Shown in pieces: positions 1-8,170 of a DNA stretch of 64,000 nt. The notes beneath the pieces were generated by a model. It saw only the letters and a program-made list of their open reading frames with translations, had not been told where the DNA came from and made no database searches. Source of the stretch: Candidatus Bathyarchaeota archaeon (GTDB taxonomy: Archaea > Thermoproteota > Bathyarchaeia > Bathyarchaeales > Bathycorpusculaceae); NCBI GenBank assembly GCA_026014595.1, contig JAOZHY010000016.1, positions 1 to 64,000 on the forward strand, in the 5' to 3' direction. The position numbers and the translations under genes were made by a program. Numbering within the stretch: the stretch's first letter is position 1; each line of letters starts with the position of its first letter.

Positions 1-579
1 CATATCTGCTTCAGAAAAAGTCTCGGTTATTCCGAATGTTATCACAAAGGGATTATCATCGATTTCGTCAATTTTCTCGCGTATCGCTTCAATTATCTTA
101 TTGAATTTTTCTTCCTCTTCTGATGAGAAAAGCCTTGTTACTTCCAAAAAGACTTGGACTGTGTCGAAGGCAAGTTTAACGTCACCGACTTTGGTTTTGC
201 CAGGAATGGCCGGTTCGAATTCTACCTTGAAGGTATCATTCTCTTTTTGCTTGTAAAATGACAAGACCTCTATTTCCGGAATAAAACTGTAAAATTCGTT
301 TTCTCCCCTCTTCTCTTTCAGCATGTTTACAATCTTGACAAATTTCGTGTCTGGGAGCGTTCTTCTTAGAGTCAACAGCCATTCTTCTAATTTCTTGAAT
401 TTCACCTCATCCAGAAACATCCAGAACATTACATGCTTCTTAGCCCGCTCTTCCTTGTTGAGAAGGTTGCTATTGATCCATTCTTTCCCAAAAGACTCTG
501 AAATTGTTGGTGTGGTCTCAAGCCTTTTTTTAGCTATTTCAATTTCCGCGTCATCAACAAAGACTCGCATTTTCAGCAT
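1..579 (-). CDS. Hypothetical protein, runs off left edge
   Basis: This reading frame is missing from the ORF track because it leaves the window. On the minus strand an ATG at 579 follows an AGAGGAG Shine-Dalgarno and an in-frame TGA, and the frame stays open for 193 codons to base 1. The product begins MLKMRVFVDDAEIEIAKKRL and is charged, soluble-looking and rich in Lys and Glu. I recognise no family. It lies 20 bp downstream of the nuclease-like gene at 600-1148 in the same direction, so the two are probably cotranscribed. The plus-strand ORF at 323-592 is its shadow. Confidence 0.7.
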   Translation of the reverse strand, partial: MLKMRVFVDDAEIEIAKKRLETTPTISESFGKEWINSNLLNKEERAKKHVMFWMFLDEVKFKKLEEWLLTLRRTLPDTKFVKIVNMLKEKRGENEFYSFIPEIEVLSFYKQKENDTFKVEFEPAIPGKTKVGDVKLAFDTVQVFLEVTRLFSSEEEEKFNKIIEAIREKIDEIDDNPFVITFGITETFSEADM

Positions 580-599
580 ACTCCTCTTGTAGGGTCAGA

Positions 600-1148
600 T
601 TAAAGCTCCACAATATAGATGTCAAAACTTGCATCCCTTATCCTTATAGAAATCTCGGGGCTGCTTATCCTCTTTCCTGCTGCCTCAACTACGCGGCTTA
701 GATGTTTGGAAACGAATGTTTCGTAACTCTCTTCGTACATAGGATAAAAGGCGAACAACACAAATTTCCGGCATCCTAAATCGCTAATTTTCTTTAATCG
801 CGAGATGTCCTCGATGACTCCGTCTACACCGTTTGTGATTGCTTTGGCATGACCAGGTTTTCTGTAGTTTGTTGGGCGTGTCTTGATTTCGAGCCAGTAT
901 TCTGCATCCTTTGTCTTAAACCAGAAATCACATTTTTCCTTGCTTTCCGAATTATAGGGTTTCTCGGGTAAATAATCCACAGTTTCAGGCATGTTAGAGA
1001 TTATATTCATAGTCTCTAACTGAAGTAATTTCTCGTTTGCAAATCGTTTTTGAATTAGAAATGAAAGGTATGCATGCCTCTTCTCGATCAAGTTCAGCCT
1101 GTTGGATAGGTGCTGGATTAAGTTGGCGATTAGTATATCTTTGACCAT
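600..1148 (-). CDS. PD-(D/E)XK nuclease-like hypothetical protein
   Basis: This is a 182-residue soluble protein of unknown function. The middle reads CDFWFKTKDAEYWLEIKTR, which fits the core of a restriction-endonuclease-like fold: an Asp at the end of one strand, then Glu-x-Lys in the next. The N-terminal half is helical and charged. Such folds occur in restriction enzymes, Holliday-junction resolvases and repair nucleases, so the motif suggests DNA or RNA cleavage but does not give the target. It sits between another nuclease-like gene (1189-2772) and an unknown gene (1-579), all on the minus strand, which suggests one transcription unit. The fold call rests on a short motif only. Confidence 0.55.
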   Translation of the reverse strand: MVKDILIANLIQHLSNRLNLIEKRHAYLSFLIQKRFANEKLLQLETMNIISNMPETVDYLPEKPYNSESKEKCDFWFKTKDAEYWLEIKTRPTNYRKPGHAKAITNGVDGVIEDISRLKKISDLGCRKFVLFAFYPMYEESYETFVSKHLSRVVEAAGKRISSPEISIRIRDASFDIYIVEL

Positions 1149-1188
1149 AATTGTTAGTTAGCTGATTACAAATTTATCATTTAGCCCG

Positions 1189-2772
1189 TTAGGTCTTTTC
1201 GAGCATCTTCTCAAAGTCATAAACGTCTTTGTTTTTGCTAACGGCTTTTGAAAGAATTTCACTGCTTTTTTCGGGATTTTCCCATATCGCTTGAAGTAAT
1301 TCTCTGACCTCTTTCTCGTCCTTTGCGGTTTTGCAGACTGCCTGAACAGTTATTTCTTTTGGAACTGCCCTGTCTCTGAGCTTTTCGTTAAAGTCCGATG
1401 CCTTCAGCAATTGAATGTTGATTCTTGCTGCGTATGTTGCAAGGCTCATCTCGGTCTCGTCCTTCAGTTTAACTTTTTCCTGAGGGTTGAACGCCGAACC
1501 TGCGAACACGCCCACAACACCTTGTTTTATTTGCCTTCCCTCTGACGTGCTAACTCCGAATTCGTTGCTCCACCTAAGAACCTCAAGAAAATCGTCCACT
1601 TCCCGTTTTCGGACTAACCCCCACTTGCATTCCAGAACATAGGTGATGGGCTGAGCGAACACGCCCGGCGTTACGCTCCAGACCCTGTCAACCTCTGCGT
1701 TCTGCCTTCTTCCTCCTACGCCCTTCAACAGATGCAGCGTTATTCTCCGCGGATCCATGACTTTCGTTCGATGATTCTGGGTCTGGAAGACCGCGCCTGT
1801 CGTGTATTTGTCGATAAACCATTCCACGCATGCCTCCCAGTTGTGGCCTATCCGATTTTGTCTTCCCTTCACGATCCTAACATAGTTCTGCTTCAGAGCA
1901 ATGGCTGCCCTCAAATCTTCCTCACTGATGGAAGCATGGTAATAGTACTTGTAAGCATCGAACAATTTCGTTTCTCTGAGGTCAGGATAAATCTGAAGTG
2001 CCCTAGCAACCGCGTTTTCAGCTTCATACAAAGAACAGCCAAGCCTGTTCTGAAGGAACTCGAAGCTTACAAGGTCTCTGAGTTTTGTAGCCTCAAGAAT
2101 CAGGTCCCTTATCAAATGGATTCTTTCAATAACTGGGCTGGTCGAGTGCTCGCTCTCTAAAACCATGTTCGTCCTCTTAACCGCTTCTTCAATCGCCTGC
2201 TCTCGGGGCTTTTCCTGGTCAATCCATGTAAGAATGTAGCCGTTTTTGAAAGGGGTCTGTCCCTGTTCAGTCCTGTAGCCCCGAACATAAACGAGACTTT
2301 CGTATCTTCTTATGGTTGCCATAACATCACGGATTTTCACGGCTTTGTCAGCAAGAGTCTTGGCAATCTCCACTGAGAAGAACGCCTTGTCATTATTCTC
2401 TTTCAAGAAATCTAGGATCATTTTGGCCTTGCTGGTCTCTCTCGCTCCGCGTGAGTCTAAAAGCTCTTTCCTGAAAGAAACGAATTTGCGGCCTTCGATA
2501 TGGAGGGACGACCTCTCCTCAGGCTTTAAGACGTAAAGGTAGTAAGTGCGAGTATTTCTCGTCAACCCGCCTCTTCCTTTGAAAACCTCTACGTTGTCAA
2601 AGGCTGGCTTTTCAGAACGCAGAAGCAAGCCTCTTTTCCACCAATAGGACAAGCCATTCCAGACCCTCAGCTCTTTCAGGCCTGTGCAGGCAACGACGTC
2701 CTTGGCAGATCTCGGTTTGCCGTCGCTGAAGACGGACAGGACCTTATTCTTGATTGAAACCCGAGAGCCCAT
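1189..2772 (-). CDS. Winged-helix protein with restriction-endonuclease-like domain
   Basis: This 527-residue protein starts with two stretches that look like winged-helix DNA-binding domains (about residues 5-80 and 115-185), followed by a further helical region. Near residues 350-400 it carries RRQNAEVDRVW, then YVLECKWG, matching the spaced Asp and Glu-x-Lys of PD-(D/E)XK nucleases. The C-terminal part, about residues 400-527, is helical and charged. The likely role is sequence-guided DNA binding and cleavage in defence, repair or element maintenance; no methyltransferase partner is visible. The ATG at 2772 starts the long frame; upstream ATGs are in other frames. It heads the minus-strand set with 600-1148 and 1-579. 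Confidence 0.6.
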   Translation of the reverse strand: MGSRVSIKNKVLSVFSDGKPRSAKDVVACTGLKELRVWNGLSYWWKRGLLLRSEKPAFDNVEVFKGRGGLTRNTRTYYLYVLKPEERSSLHIEGRKFVSFRKELLDSRGARETSKAKMILDFLKENNDKAFFSVEIAKTLADKAVKIRDVMATIRRYESLVYVRGYRTEQGQTPFKNGYILTWIDQEKPREQAIEEAVKRTNMVLESEHSTSPVIERIHLIRDLILEATKLRDLVSFEFLQNRLGCSLYEAENAVARALQIYPDLRETKLFDAYKYYYHASISEEDLRAAIALKQNYVRIVKGRQNRIGHNWEACVEWFIDKYTTGAVFQTQNHRTKVMDPRRITLHLLKGVGGRRQNAEVDRVWSVTPGVFAQPITYVLECKWGLVRKREVDDFLEVLRWSNEFGVSTSEGRQIKQGVVGVFAGSAFNPQEKVKLKDETEMSLATYAARINIQLLKASDFNEKLRDRAVPKEITVQAVCKTAKDEKEVRELLQAIWENPEKSSEILSKAVSKNKDVYDFEKMLEKT

Positions 2773-2931
2773 CGTTCATCAATCCCAAATAAACCATCGC
2801 AACCAACAAAATAAGCTTTATGAGTTTAGACGCCAAAGAAAAATCCAAAAAATACGCAGAATTAAAGCTCAAATTGTAGCCGTTCTATAGCCAAAAAGAG
2901 CTCAAAACACGCTTATTTCAGGAGAGTTGTA

Positions 2932-3033
2932 TGGTAGCGGGGACTAGATTTGAACTAGTGATCTCTGGGTCTCTCACGCGCCCAAGGCGCCGTTATGAGC
3001 CCAGCGGGTTAATCCTGGCTACCCCACCCCGCT
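2932..3033 (-). tRNA. Initiator tRNA-Met (CAT) with intron
   Basis: Read on the minus strand, the acceptor arms AGCGGGG and CCCCGCT pair, with discriminator A and an encoded CCA. The D stem is GGGT/ACCC, the T arm is ACTAG-TTCAAAT-CTAGT, and the anticodon stem is CTGGG/CCCAG around CTCATAA. An A1-T72 pair and three consecutive G-C pairs next to the anticodon loop mark it as the initiator, not the elongator. A 23-nt intron sits between positions 37 and 38. The mature tRNA would be 79 nt including CCA. A short inverted repeat (TTCAGC/GCTGAA, about 3045-3063) lies just upstream. Confidence 0.95.
2971..2993 (-). other. tRNA intron, bulge-helix-bulge type
   Basis: The 23-nt insert ACGGCGCCTTGGGCGCGTGAGAG lies after A37 of the anticodon loop. 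CTCA of the exon pairs with TGAG of the intron to give the 4-bp central helix. It is flanked by three-base bulges TAA and AGA, and the intron closes on a GC-rich hairpin. This is the canonical substrate for the archaeal tRNA splicing endonuclease, cut after the second base of each bulge. Confidence 0.9.
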
Positions 3034-3170
3034 GCGAGAACGGTTCAGCGTTACTTGCTGAATCCTTTTTAGTACTACCGCTCGTCAAATATTAATAGTT
3101 TCTTTTTCGCTTCTCGGCAAAAGCATTTTAGTGTCGAATAATCTACTCTCTAAGCATGGTGCAGTAGCTG

Positions 3171-3815
3171 ATGGACAAGCCGTACCTGCGTGAACTATTC
3201 AAACCTGCTCTTGAAAACCCAGTTTTCGTCCAAGGGCTTCCCGGCTTCGGCAACGTCGGGAGAATAGCGGCGCATCTTCTGATAAAGTTTTGTGAAGCCA
3301 AACCGTTTGCGGAGTTGTATTCGCCTTTTTTCCCAGACTATGTTTCCGTGAGCACGAAGGGAATATGCTACTTGCCCAAGTACGAGTTTTATGCTGCGCC
3401 CATGGAAAACAACAACTTGGTCATCATGACGGGCGAAACTCAGCCTTCATTCGACGATGTGTTGGCGCACTACGAAGTCTGCGGTGACATAGTGGATTTC
3501 GTCGAGAAACTCGGCTGCCACTTCATCATAACCATGGGCGGTGTCCCCATAACCGAAGACAAAACCCAAGTGTACGTGGCTGCTACCTCACCGCGGCTTG
3601 CGACGGAGTTCATGGAGAAAGGCGCTGTCATCTACAGCAAAGGCAGAGTAGTCGGTGGAACTGGGTTGACGTTGGCGCTTGCAAAAGAGCGCGAGCTTGA
3701 GGGCGTCTGCCTGTTGGGCTCTACGACAGGGTTTAAGGCGGATCGCGGGGCTGGATTCATGGTTTTCAAGTTCTTAATGAAGGCTTTAGGAAAAGAGATA
3801 AAAGAAGGGTTATAA
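3171..3815 (+). CDS. PAC2 family protein (proteasome assembly chaperone-like)
   Basis: This 214-residue protein contains the hallmark FVQGLPGFGNVGRIAAHLLI near residues 18-37 of the PAC2 family, plus a central ITMGGVP and a late GSTTGF segment. Archaeal PAC2 proteins are homologues of eukaryotic proteasome assembly chaperones; their own role is not settled, and some databases list them with the ATP-grasp superfamily. It is monocistronic as far as can be seen, with the initiator tRNA gene divergent upstream. The ATG at 3171 gives an N-terminus typical of the family. Confidence 0.85.
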   Translation: MDKPYLRELFKPALENPVFVQGLPGFGNVGRIAAHLLIKFCEAKPFAELYSPFFPDYVSVSTKGICYLPKYEFYAAPMENNNLVIMTGETQPSFDDVLAHYEVCGDIVDFVEKLGCHFIITMGGVPITEDKTQVYVAATSPRLATEFMEKGAVIYSKGRVVGGTGLTLALAKERELEGVCLLGSTTGFKADRGAGFMVFKFLMKALGKEIKEGL

Positions 3816-3847
3816 GAAAAACAGTCACCTAAACAGTAACAACGGTC

Positions 3848-4087
3848 GTGTATGGCATGAACGAAAACACCAGCATCGGCGGATTGGACATGAGTTCAAA
3901 ATTCTGGAGAGTCTTTTTAGTGGTGGTGGCGGCTTTCCTCATTTTCGCGGGTCCAACCTACGTCTCCTATGTGCTCTCTGACATTCTCAAAGTGAACTAT
4001 GTTGCCTCGATAGTTTCCGGGCTTGTCCTGTTCGCACTGGGCTTAGTGTTGATGGCTTTTCTTATCCGGAAGAAAATCATAGTGTAA
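3848..4087 (+). CDS. Small two-helix membrane protein
   Basis: This is a protein of at most 79 residues with two predicted membrane helices (about VFLVVVAAFLIFAGPTYVSY and IVSGLVLFALGLVLMAFLI) and a basic tail RKKI. The ORF can start at GTG 3848, ATG 3857 or the ATG beginning MSSKFWRV. No strong ribosome binding site decides between them. I do not recognise a family. It follows the PAC2 gene by 32 bp and could share its transcript. Confidence 0.55.
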   Translation: MYGMNENTSIGGLDMSSKFWRVFLVVVAAFLIFAGPTYVSYVLSDILKVNYVASIVSGLVLFALGLVLMAFLIRKKIIV

Positions 4088-4207
4088 GGGTGCCTCAGAT
4101 ACCCCAGGGTGCATCATCAGATTCAGCTTTTAGGATTCTTCATCGGCATGGTCTAGGATTCGGATGGGTTTTATTAAGTCTTCTTTTGGCTCGTCCTTAG
4201 AAAGGCA

Positions 4208-4231
4208 TATAAGATATACCCTAAGATATAT
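4208..4231 (+). promoter_or_regulatory. Promoter with direct-repeat operator candidate
   Basis: The 9-mer TAAGATATA occurs twice, at 4210-4218 and 4222-4230, with a 12-bp period. The first copy overlaps a TATA-like element centred about 26 bp before the ATG at 4237, so the second copy covers the probable transcription start of a leaderless mRNA. Repeats here fit autoregulation by the ribbon-helix-helix-like product, an inference from position only. Confidence 0.5.
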
Positions 4232-4236
4232 TAAAT

Positions 4237-4833
4237 ATGCAAGAAGAGAAGCGGAAGCGGCTGGAGGAAATCGCAAGCAAGAACGGGGAAACCACAAAGA
4301 GGACAACCATCATACTGGAAAAAGAAGAACGCGAATACATAGACTCACTCATAAAAGAGGGCAAAGAACCCGGCATCAAACCGCTCATCAGCAAAATGCT
4401 CGACGTGTACAGAAGCATGATGATCTACGATTGGCGCTTCCCAGGAGAATACTACTGCGGAATAAGCCGCATCGCCTTCGTCAACGTGGAACTCCTGAAC
4501 ATCCTCATCCAGCAAATCCCAAGGGAGAAATGGCATGAAATCGGCAGAAAAATGGGCGACGCATTGAAAGTGTCAATGGAAACCACGTTGGGACTGGACA
4601 CCTCACAACGCGAGAACTGGGAAAGCGTCTTTAAAAGACTGCGCGTGCAGGGTTTCGGCGACTTCTTTCTAAAAGACAAGTACCTCCTCATTAAGACACC
4701 GTTCATCGGCAACGCTGAAATCTGGCAGGGAATCCTCGAAGGACTGTTTGGAGTAGAGTTAGACATGAAAGCATCGGTGCCTCCGCTAGTTTTTGAGATA
4801 AAAACAAAACAATCTACCCCAACAACCACGTAG
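4237..4833 (+). CDS. Ribbon-helix-helix-like regulator, unknown effector domain
   Basis: This is a 198-residue protein. Residues about 18-55 (KRTTIILEKEEREYIDSLIK and following helices) have the strand-helix-helix pattern of RHH/MetJ-Arc DNA-binding domains. The remaining roughly 140 residues form a globular domain I do not recognise, with a MIYDWRFPGEYYCGISRIAF segment that may bind a ligand or mediate oligomers. RHH proteins bind DNA as dimers, often on direct repeats, and such repeats overlap this gene's own promoter. The tail is Thr/Pro rich. No partner gene is adjacent, so it is probably a stand-alone autoregulated transcription factor. Confidence 0.55.
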   Translation: MQEEKRKRLEEIASKNGETTKRTTIILEKEEREYIDSLIKEGKEPGIKPLISKMLDVYRSMMIYDWRFPGEYYCGISRIAFVNVELLNILIQQIPREKWHEIGRKMGDALKVSMETTLGLDTSQRENWESVFKRLRVQGFGDFFLKDKYLLIKTPFIGNAEIWQGILEGLFGVELDMKASVPPLVFEIKTKQSTPTTT

Positions 4834-5185
4834 ATACAGGGCTGCAATTTCTGTGTTTGATAATCTGCAGTTCAGAGAATGTCATATTGTAAGGCTTCAT
4901 AAGCGGGGCATCGATCAGTACTATTGACGGTTATCACATGGGGGTATTGCCTATTCCGAGTTACCTATTTCTTTGGCGTCCTTATATTTGGATGCAAAGG
5001 CGATTCTATAGTTACTCCAGTAATTTAATTTACACCTCAGGTACCCCATGTCTCAAACGTTTGATGAATTATAAACGCTGGCTCGAGTAGTTTATCAAGA
5101 CCTCGTCCACAATTTTATCGTTTTTGGGAAATTCATAAACTATTTATCATATACTTTTATATATAATATTAAGGATGGCGGTCGC
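4834..5185. other. Intergenic region with Kelch-gene promoter
   Basis: About 350 bp lie between the regulator and the Kelch gene. An AT-rich element TTTATATATA at about 5156-5165 sits roughly 25 bp before the ATG at 5186 and is a good TATA box for a leaderless or short-leader mRNA. CCTCAGGTACCCCA at 5035-5048 matches CCTCAGATACCCCA at 4093-4106 with one mismatch. I see no convincing ORF or RNA gene. Confidence 0.45.
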
Positions 5186-6565
5186 ATGGAGGCTAACAGT
5201 GCCCTATCTGTTGTTTTATTGTCAGTTGCTCTTCTATCGTCATCGTTGTTTGTTTATGTTGAGCCTGCTTTAGCTGTGGCTGATGGTGAGAATTCTTGGG
5301 AGATTAAGGCTCCTATGCCTAAGGGCATAACAGTCGGTGGACCAGGGGCCGCAAGCGGTGGAGTGGCTGCAGTGGACGGAAAAATCTACGTTATGCACAG
5401 TACGACTAATTATCTGTATGACCCAGAAAATGATTCTTGGACTGCAAAGACGCCTATGCCTACGCCGAGAATATTTTTTGCAATAGCTGTTTGCCAGAAC
5501 AAAATCTATGTTATGGGTGGCTGGAGCTGGAACAAGACCACTAACTCGGGTGCAGAAGCCATTAATGAGGTTTATGATCCCTATACTGATACGTGGGAAA
5601 CTAAGGCACCAATGCTACAAGCTCGACTTGAGTCAAGCGCAAGCGTTGTTGGTGACGAAATTTACGTTATAGGTGGACGGCTACAGAACGACCCATTTTC
5701 AAATCAGGTATATAATGTTACAAGTGACTCTTGGTGTACGAAAAAGCCGTTGCCTTATCCTTCTGTGGGTTTTGCATCTGTTGCTATCGGCGGCAAGATT
5801 TACATAATGGGTGAACGAAGCGACAAAGCAGGGGTCTACTTTAATCAAATATATGATCCTCGGAATGATTCGTGGAGTATGGGTGCTACTATGCCCAAAG
5901 GCGTGCGCTATGCTGCGGCTGGCGTGACAACTGGTTCTTTGGCGCTGAAAAGAATTGACCTCGTGGGCGGTTATCATGGGGGTCTCGGTTTTCTAGCTGA
6001 ATCTACTGTGCAAATGTATGATCCGGAAAAGGACACTTGGACGGTTGGACAACCTATGCCTACTCCACGTTATGGTTTGGCTGTTGCCGTTGTTGATGAT
6101 AGACTGTATGCTTTCGGCGGCTATTCTTACTGGGCTCCTGGTGGAGACTATAGTCATGTAAGTAATAATTTTACCGAGGTGTATACGCCGTTTGGTTATG
6201 GTACGCCTGATCCAGTCTATGTTCTTGAGCATACACCGCCAAAGATTGTGCTTGCACCGTCGCTGAATGGATCATCTACAAACTCGACTGTTCCTTTGGT
6301 TTTTTCAGTGGATAAAGCGGTGAGTTGGATTGGTTATAGCCTTGATGGACAACGAAACGTAACCGTGACGGGCAACGTCACTTTAACTGGGCTTCACAGC
6401 GGCACACACAGCATCATAGTGTATGCTAATGACACGTATGGCAATATGGGTGCTTCTGAAACCATGATTTTCAGCGTTTCCGAGGGGTTTCCATGGACGG
6501 TTGTTGCTGTGGTTTCAGCTGTTGCGGTTGTTGGCACGGTTGTTTTCCTGAAAAGACGCCGATGA
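5186..6565 (+). CDS. Secreted Kelch-repeat protein with C-terminal membrane anchor
   Basis: This is a 459-residue protein. Residues about 7-31 form a signal sequence (LSVVLLSVALLSSSLFVYVE). Residues about 36-335 hold a series of Kelch-type blades, each with a W near NDSWTAKTPMP-like strands followed by KIYVMGG-like turns; about six can be counted, enough for a beta-propeller. An Ig-like segment follows (about 345-430), then a membrane helix and KRRR stop-transfer. The protein is therefore likely displayed outside the cell, anchored at its C-terminus, and rich in N-glycosylation sequons. Its partner is unknown; Kelch propellers usually bind proteins or glycans. Confidence 0.8.
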   Translation: MEANSALSVVLLSVALLSSSLFVYVEPALAVADGENSWEIKAPMPKGITVGGPGAASGGVAAVDGKIYVMHSTTNYLYDPENDSWTAKTPMPTPRIFFAIAVCQNKIYVMGGWSWNKTTNSGAEAINEVYDPYTDTWETKAPMLQARLESSASVVGDEIYVIGGRLQNDPFSNQVYNVTSDSWCTKKPLPYPSVGFASVAIGGKIYIMGERSDKAGVYFNQIYDPRNDSWSMGATMPKGVRYAAAGVTTGSLALKRIDLVGGYHGGLGFLAESTVQMYDPEKDTWTVGQPMPTPRYGLAVAVVDDRLYAFGGYSYWAPGGDYSHVSNNFTEVYTPFGYGTPDPVYVLEHTPPKIVLAPSLNGSSTNSTVPLVFSVDKAVSWIGYSLDGQRNVTVTGNVTLTGLHSGTHSIIVYANDTYGNMGASETMIFSVSEGFPWTVVAVVSAVAVVGTVVFLKRRR

Positions 6566-6798
6566 GACAGAAAATATTTCAAAAAAGTCATGAATCGCTG
6601 AAGTGCAGGTTAGCTTATCTACAAACGTTGGATGTTCAGCTGCCTTACGGAAGCAACTATCTCGACTTCACGAACGGCCCAATCGGAGGGTACTTCATGG
6701 AAGCATACAACCACGCTGATTCATCCACGCACTACTCTTCCGCTGACACGTATTGGACTGGATACGGCACCTCAATAGACGTCTTGTGGACCTGGTAA
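6562..6798 (+). pseudogene. Possible remnant of a secreted-protein gene
   Basis: An ATG overlapping the Kelch stop (ATGA) opens a 78-codon frame ending at 6798. Its second half (SNYLDFTNGPIGGYFMEAYN and onwards) is Gly/Tyr/Ser rich and looks like true protein sequence, while the first 25 residues do not. It may be the 3' end of a decayed exported-protein gene or the former C-terminus of the Kelch gene in another frame. It could also be chance. No family is recognised. Confidence 0.3.
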
Positions 6799-7171
6799 GC
6801 CTAAATGGAAACGTGATTTCCATTTCCTTCCTTTCTTCCTTTTTTAGAACTGCTGCAATGTTTATTGTGCTTAACTGAGCGCGCGCCCTGAGAAGGGGTC
6901 AGTGTTTTTTCTGAAAACATCGAATGATACTCAAAGGTAGGTTTATTAGAGGCAACCCCATACATGAGAAAGCAGTGGTTAGCGATGAGGGATCGCGTTC
7001 ATGCAAGGCGATTGCGTTCATCAACAGTAAAGGCAATATACGCCTAACAGCGAAAGCTTATTCTGAACCCCGCATGACCCCTCAGAAAACCGCCATTCTC
7101 CCCAAAAACACCCCGTCCAGCAGACCAACTGAACAAGATGTTTATTTAACCAGAAAAAAGAATGATATGTT
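6799..7171. other. Intergenic region upstream of hisG
   Basis: About 370 bp with no convincing gene; the ORF at 6924-7184 has no features of a real protein and runs into hisG. A T-rich stretch near 6835-6845 may end the upstream transcript. The his promoter is annotated separately. Confidence 0.4.
7141..7148 (+). promoter_or_regulatory. TATA box of the histidine operon
   Basis: TTTATTTA at 7141-7148 is centred about 27 bp before the hisG ATG, the distance expected for an archaeal TATA box serving a leaderless transcript. No Shine-Dalgarno precedes hisG, which agrees with leaderless initiation. Confidence 0.5.
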
Positions 7172-8170
7172 ATGGAAAAAGTGAAATTTGCTATACCAGC
7201 GGGCTCTCTTTCCAAGGCAACGTTTGAGATACTTCAGCGTTCAGGATACAAAGTGTCAGGGCAAGAACGCACCTACCGCCCCACCATAAACGACCCCAAA
7301 ATCGAGTTAAAAATCCTAAGACCCCAAGAAATCCCCGTGTTCGTCGGTGAAGGCTTGCAAGACGTAGCCATCACTGGACAGGACTGGATAAAGGAAACCT
7401 GCGCCGACGTGGAGGTGCTGCAGGATTTGGAGTACGGGAAGATTAGGCTGGTCGTGGCTGTTCCCAAAAGCTTCACGACCAACTCGATAACCGACCTGAT
7501 GGAGGACATATGGGCTAAAGGCAGGAACTTTCGAGTCTCAACCGAATACCTGAACATAGCCGCTGAATATATAAAAAGTAACCCTGCCTACCAGAAGCGC
7601 TTCGGCGACGCGGAACCCTTAATCGTGACGCCGTGGTGGAGAAAAGGCAACAACCCAAGAGCAAAAATTTTCCTCTCATTCGGCGCCACAGAAGCCAAAC
7701 CACCCGAAAACTCCGACTGCATCATCGACGTGACCGAAACAGGCTCCACCATAGAAGCGAACAACCTGAAAATCATCGACACCGTCATGCGCTCCTCAGC
7801 GGTGCTGATAGCCAACAAAACCGCGCTGCGAGACCCAGAAAAGAAGGAGAAAATCTACGACATCCTGACCCTGCTGAAAGGTGTAGTGGACGGCTCCAAG
7901 AGAATCCACATATTCGTCAACGTGGAAAAATCAAACCTGCAGAAACTGCTCGCGGAGCTGCCGGCGCTGAAGAACCCGACGATATCCCCGCTTGCGGATG
8001 AGAACTGGTGCTCAGTCAACACAATAATCGAAAAAGACCAACTCATAGAGTTGCTGCCCAAAATCCGCAAACTCGCCCAAGGCATTGTCGTGTACGAGCC
8101 GAGGCAGGTGCTGGCTTTAGACCAGATAACAAGGAGAGAAACAGACAAATGCCCAAGCAAGCCCAGGTGA
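7172..8170 (+). CDS. hisG: ATP phosphoribosyltransferase, long form
   Basis: This enzyme catalyses the first committed step of histidine synthesis, condensing ATP with PRPP to phosphoribosyl-ATP. The 332-residue length is that of the HisG-L form, with a catalytic domain (MEKVKFAIPAGSLSKATFEI onwards) and a C-terminal regulatory domain (from about residue 245, RIHIFVNVEKSNLQ) that senses histidine as an ACT-like domain. The PRPP-binding loop lies near DVTETGSTIEANNLK. It is the first gene of an eight-gene operon and probably translated from a leaderless mRNA. Its last 22 bases overlap hisD. Confidence 0.95.
   Translation: MEKVKFAIPAGSLSKATFEILQRSGYKVSGQERTYRPTINDPKIELKILRPQEIPVFVGEGLQDVAITGQDWIKETCADVEVLQDLEYGKIRLVVAVPKSFTTNSITDLMEDIWAKGRNFRVSTEYLNIAAEYIKSNPAYQKRFGDAEPLIVTPWWRKGNNPRAKIFLSFGATEAKPPENSDCIIDVTETGSTIEANNLKIIDTVMRSSAVLIANKTALRDPEKKEKIYDILTLLKGVVDGSKRIHIFVNVEKSNLQKLLAELPALKNPTISPLADENWCSVNTIIEKDQLIELLPKIRKLAQGIVVYEPRQVLALDQITRRETDKCPSKPR

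Noticed and set aside
323-592. Plus-strand ORF of 89 residues
   Set aside because: It is the antisense of the left-edge minus-strand gene, which has a Shine-Dalgarno and charged protein-like sequence.
6924-7184. ORF of 86 residues before hisG
   Set aside because: No family features, runs into hisG, and the his promoter lies inside it.
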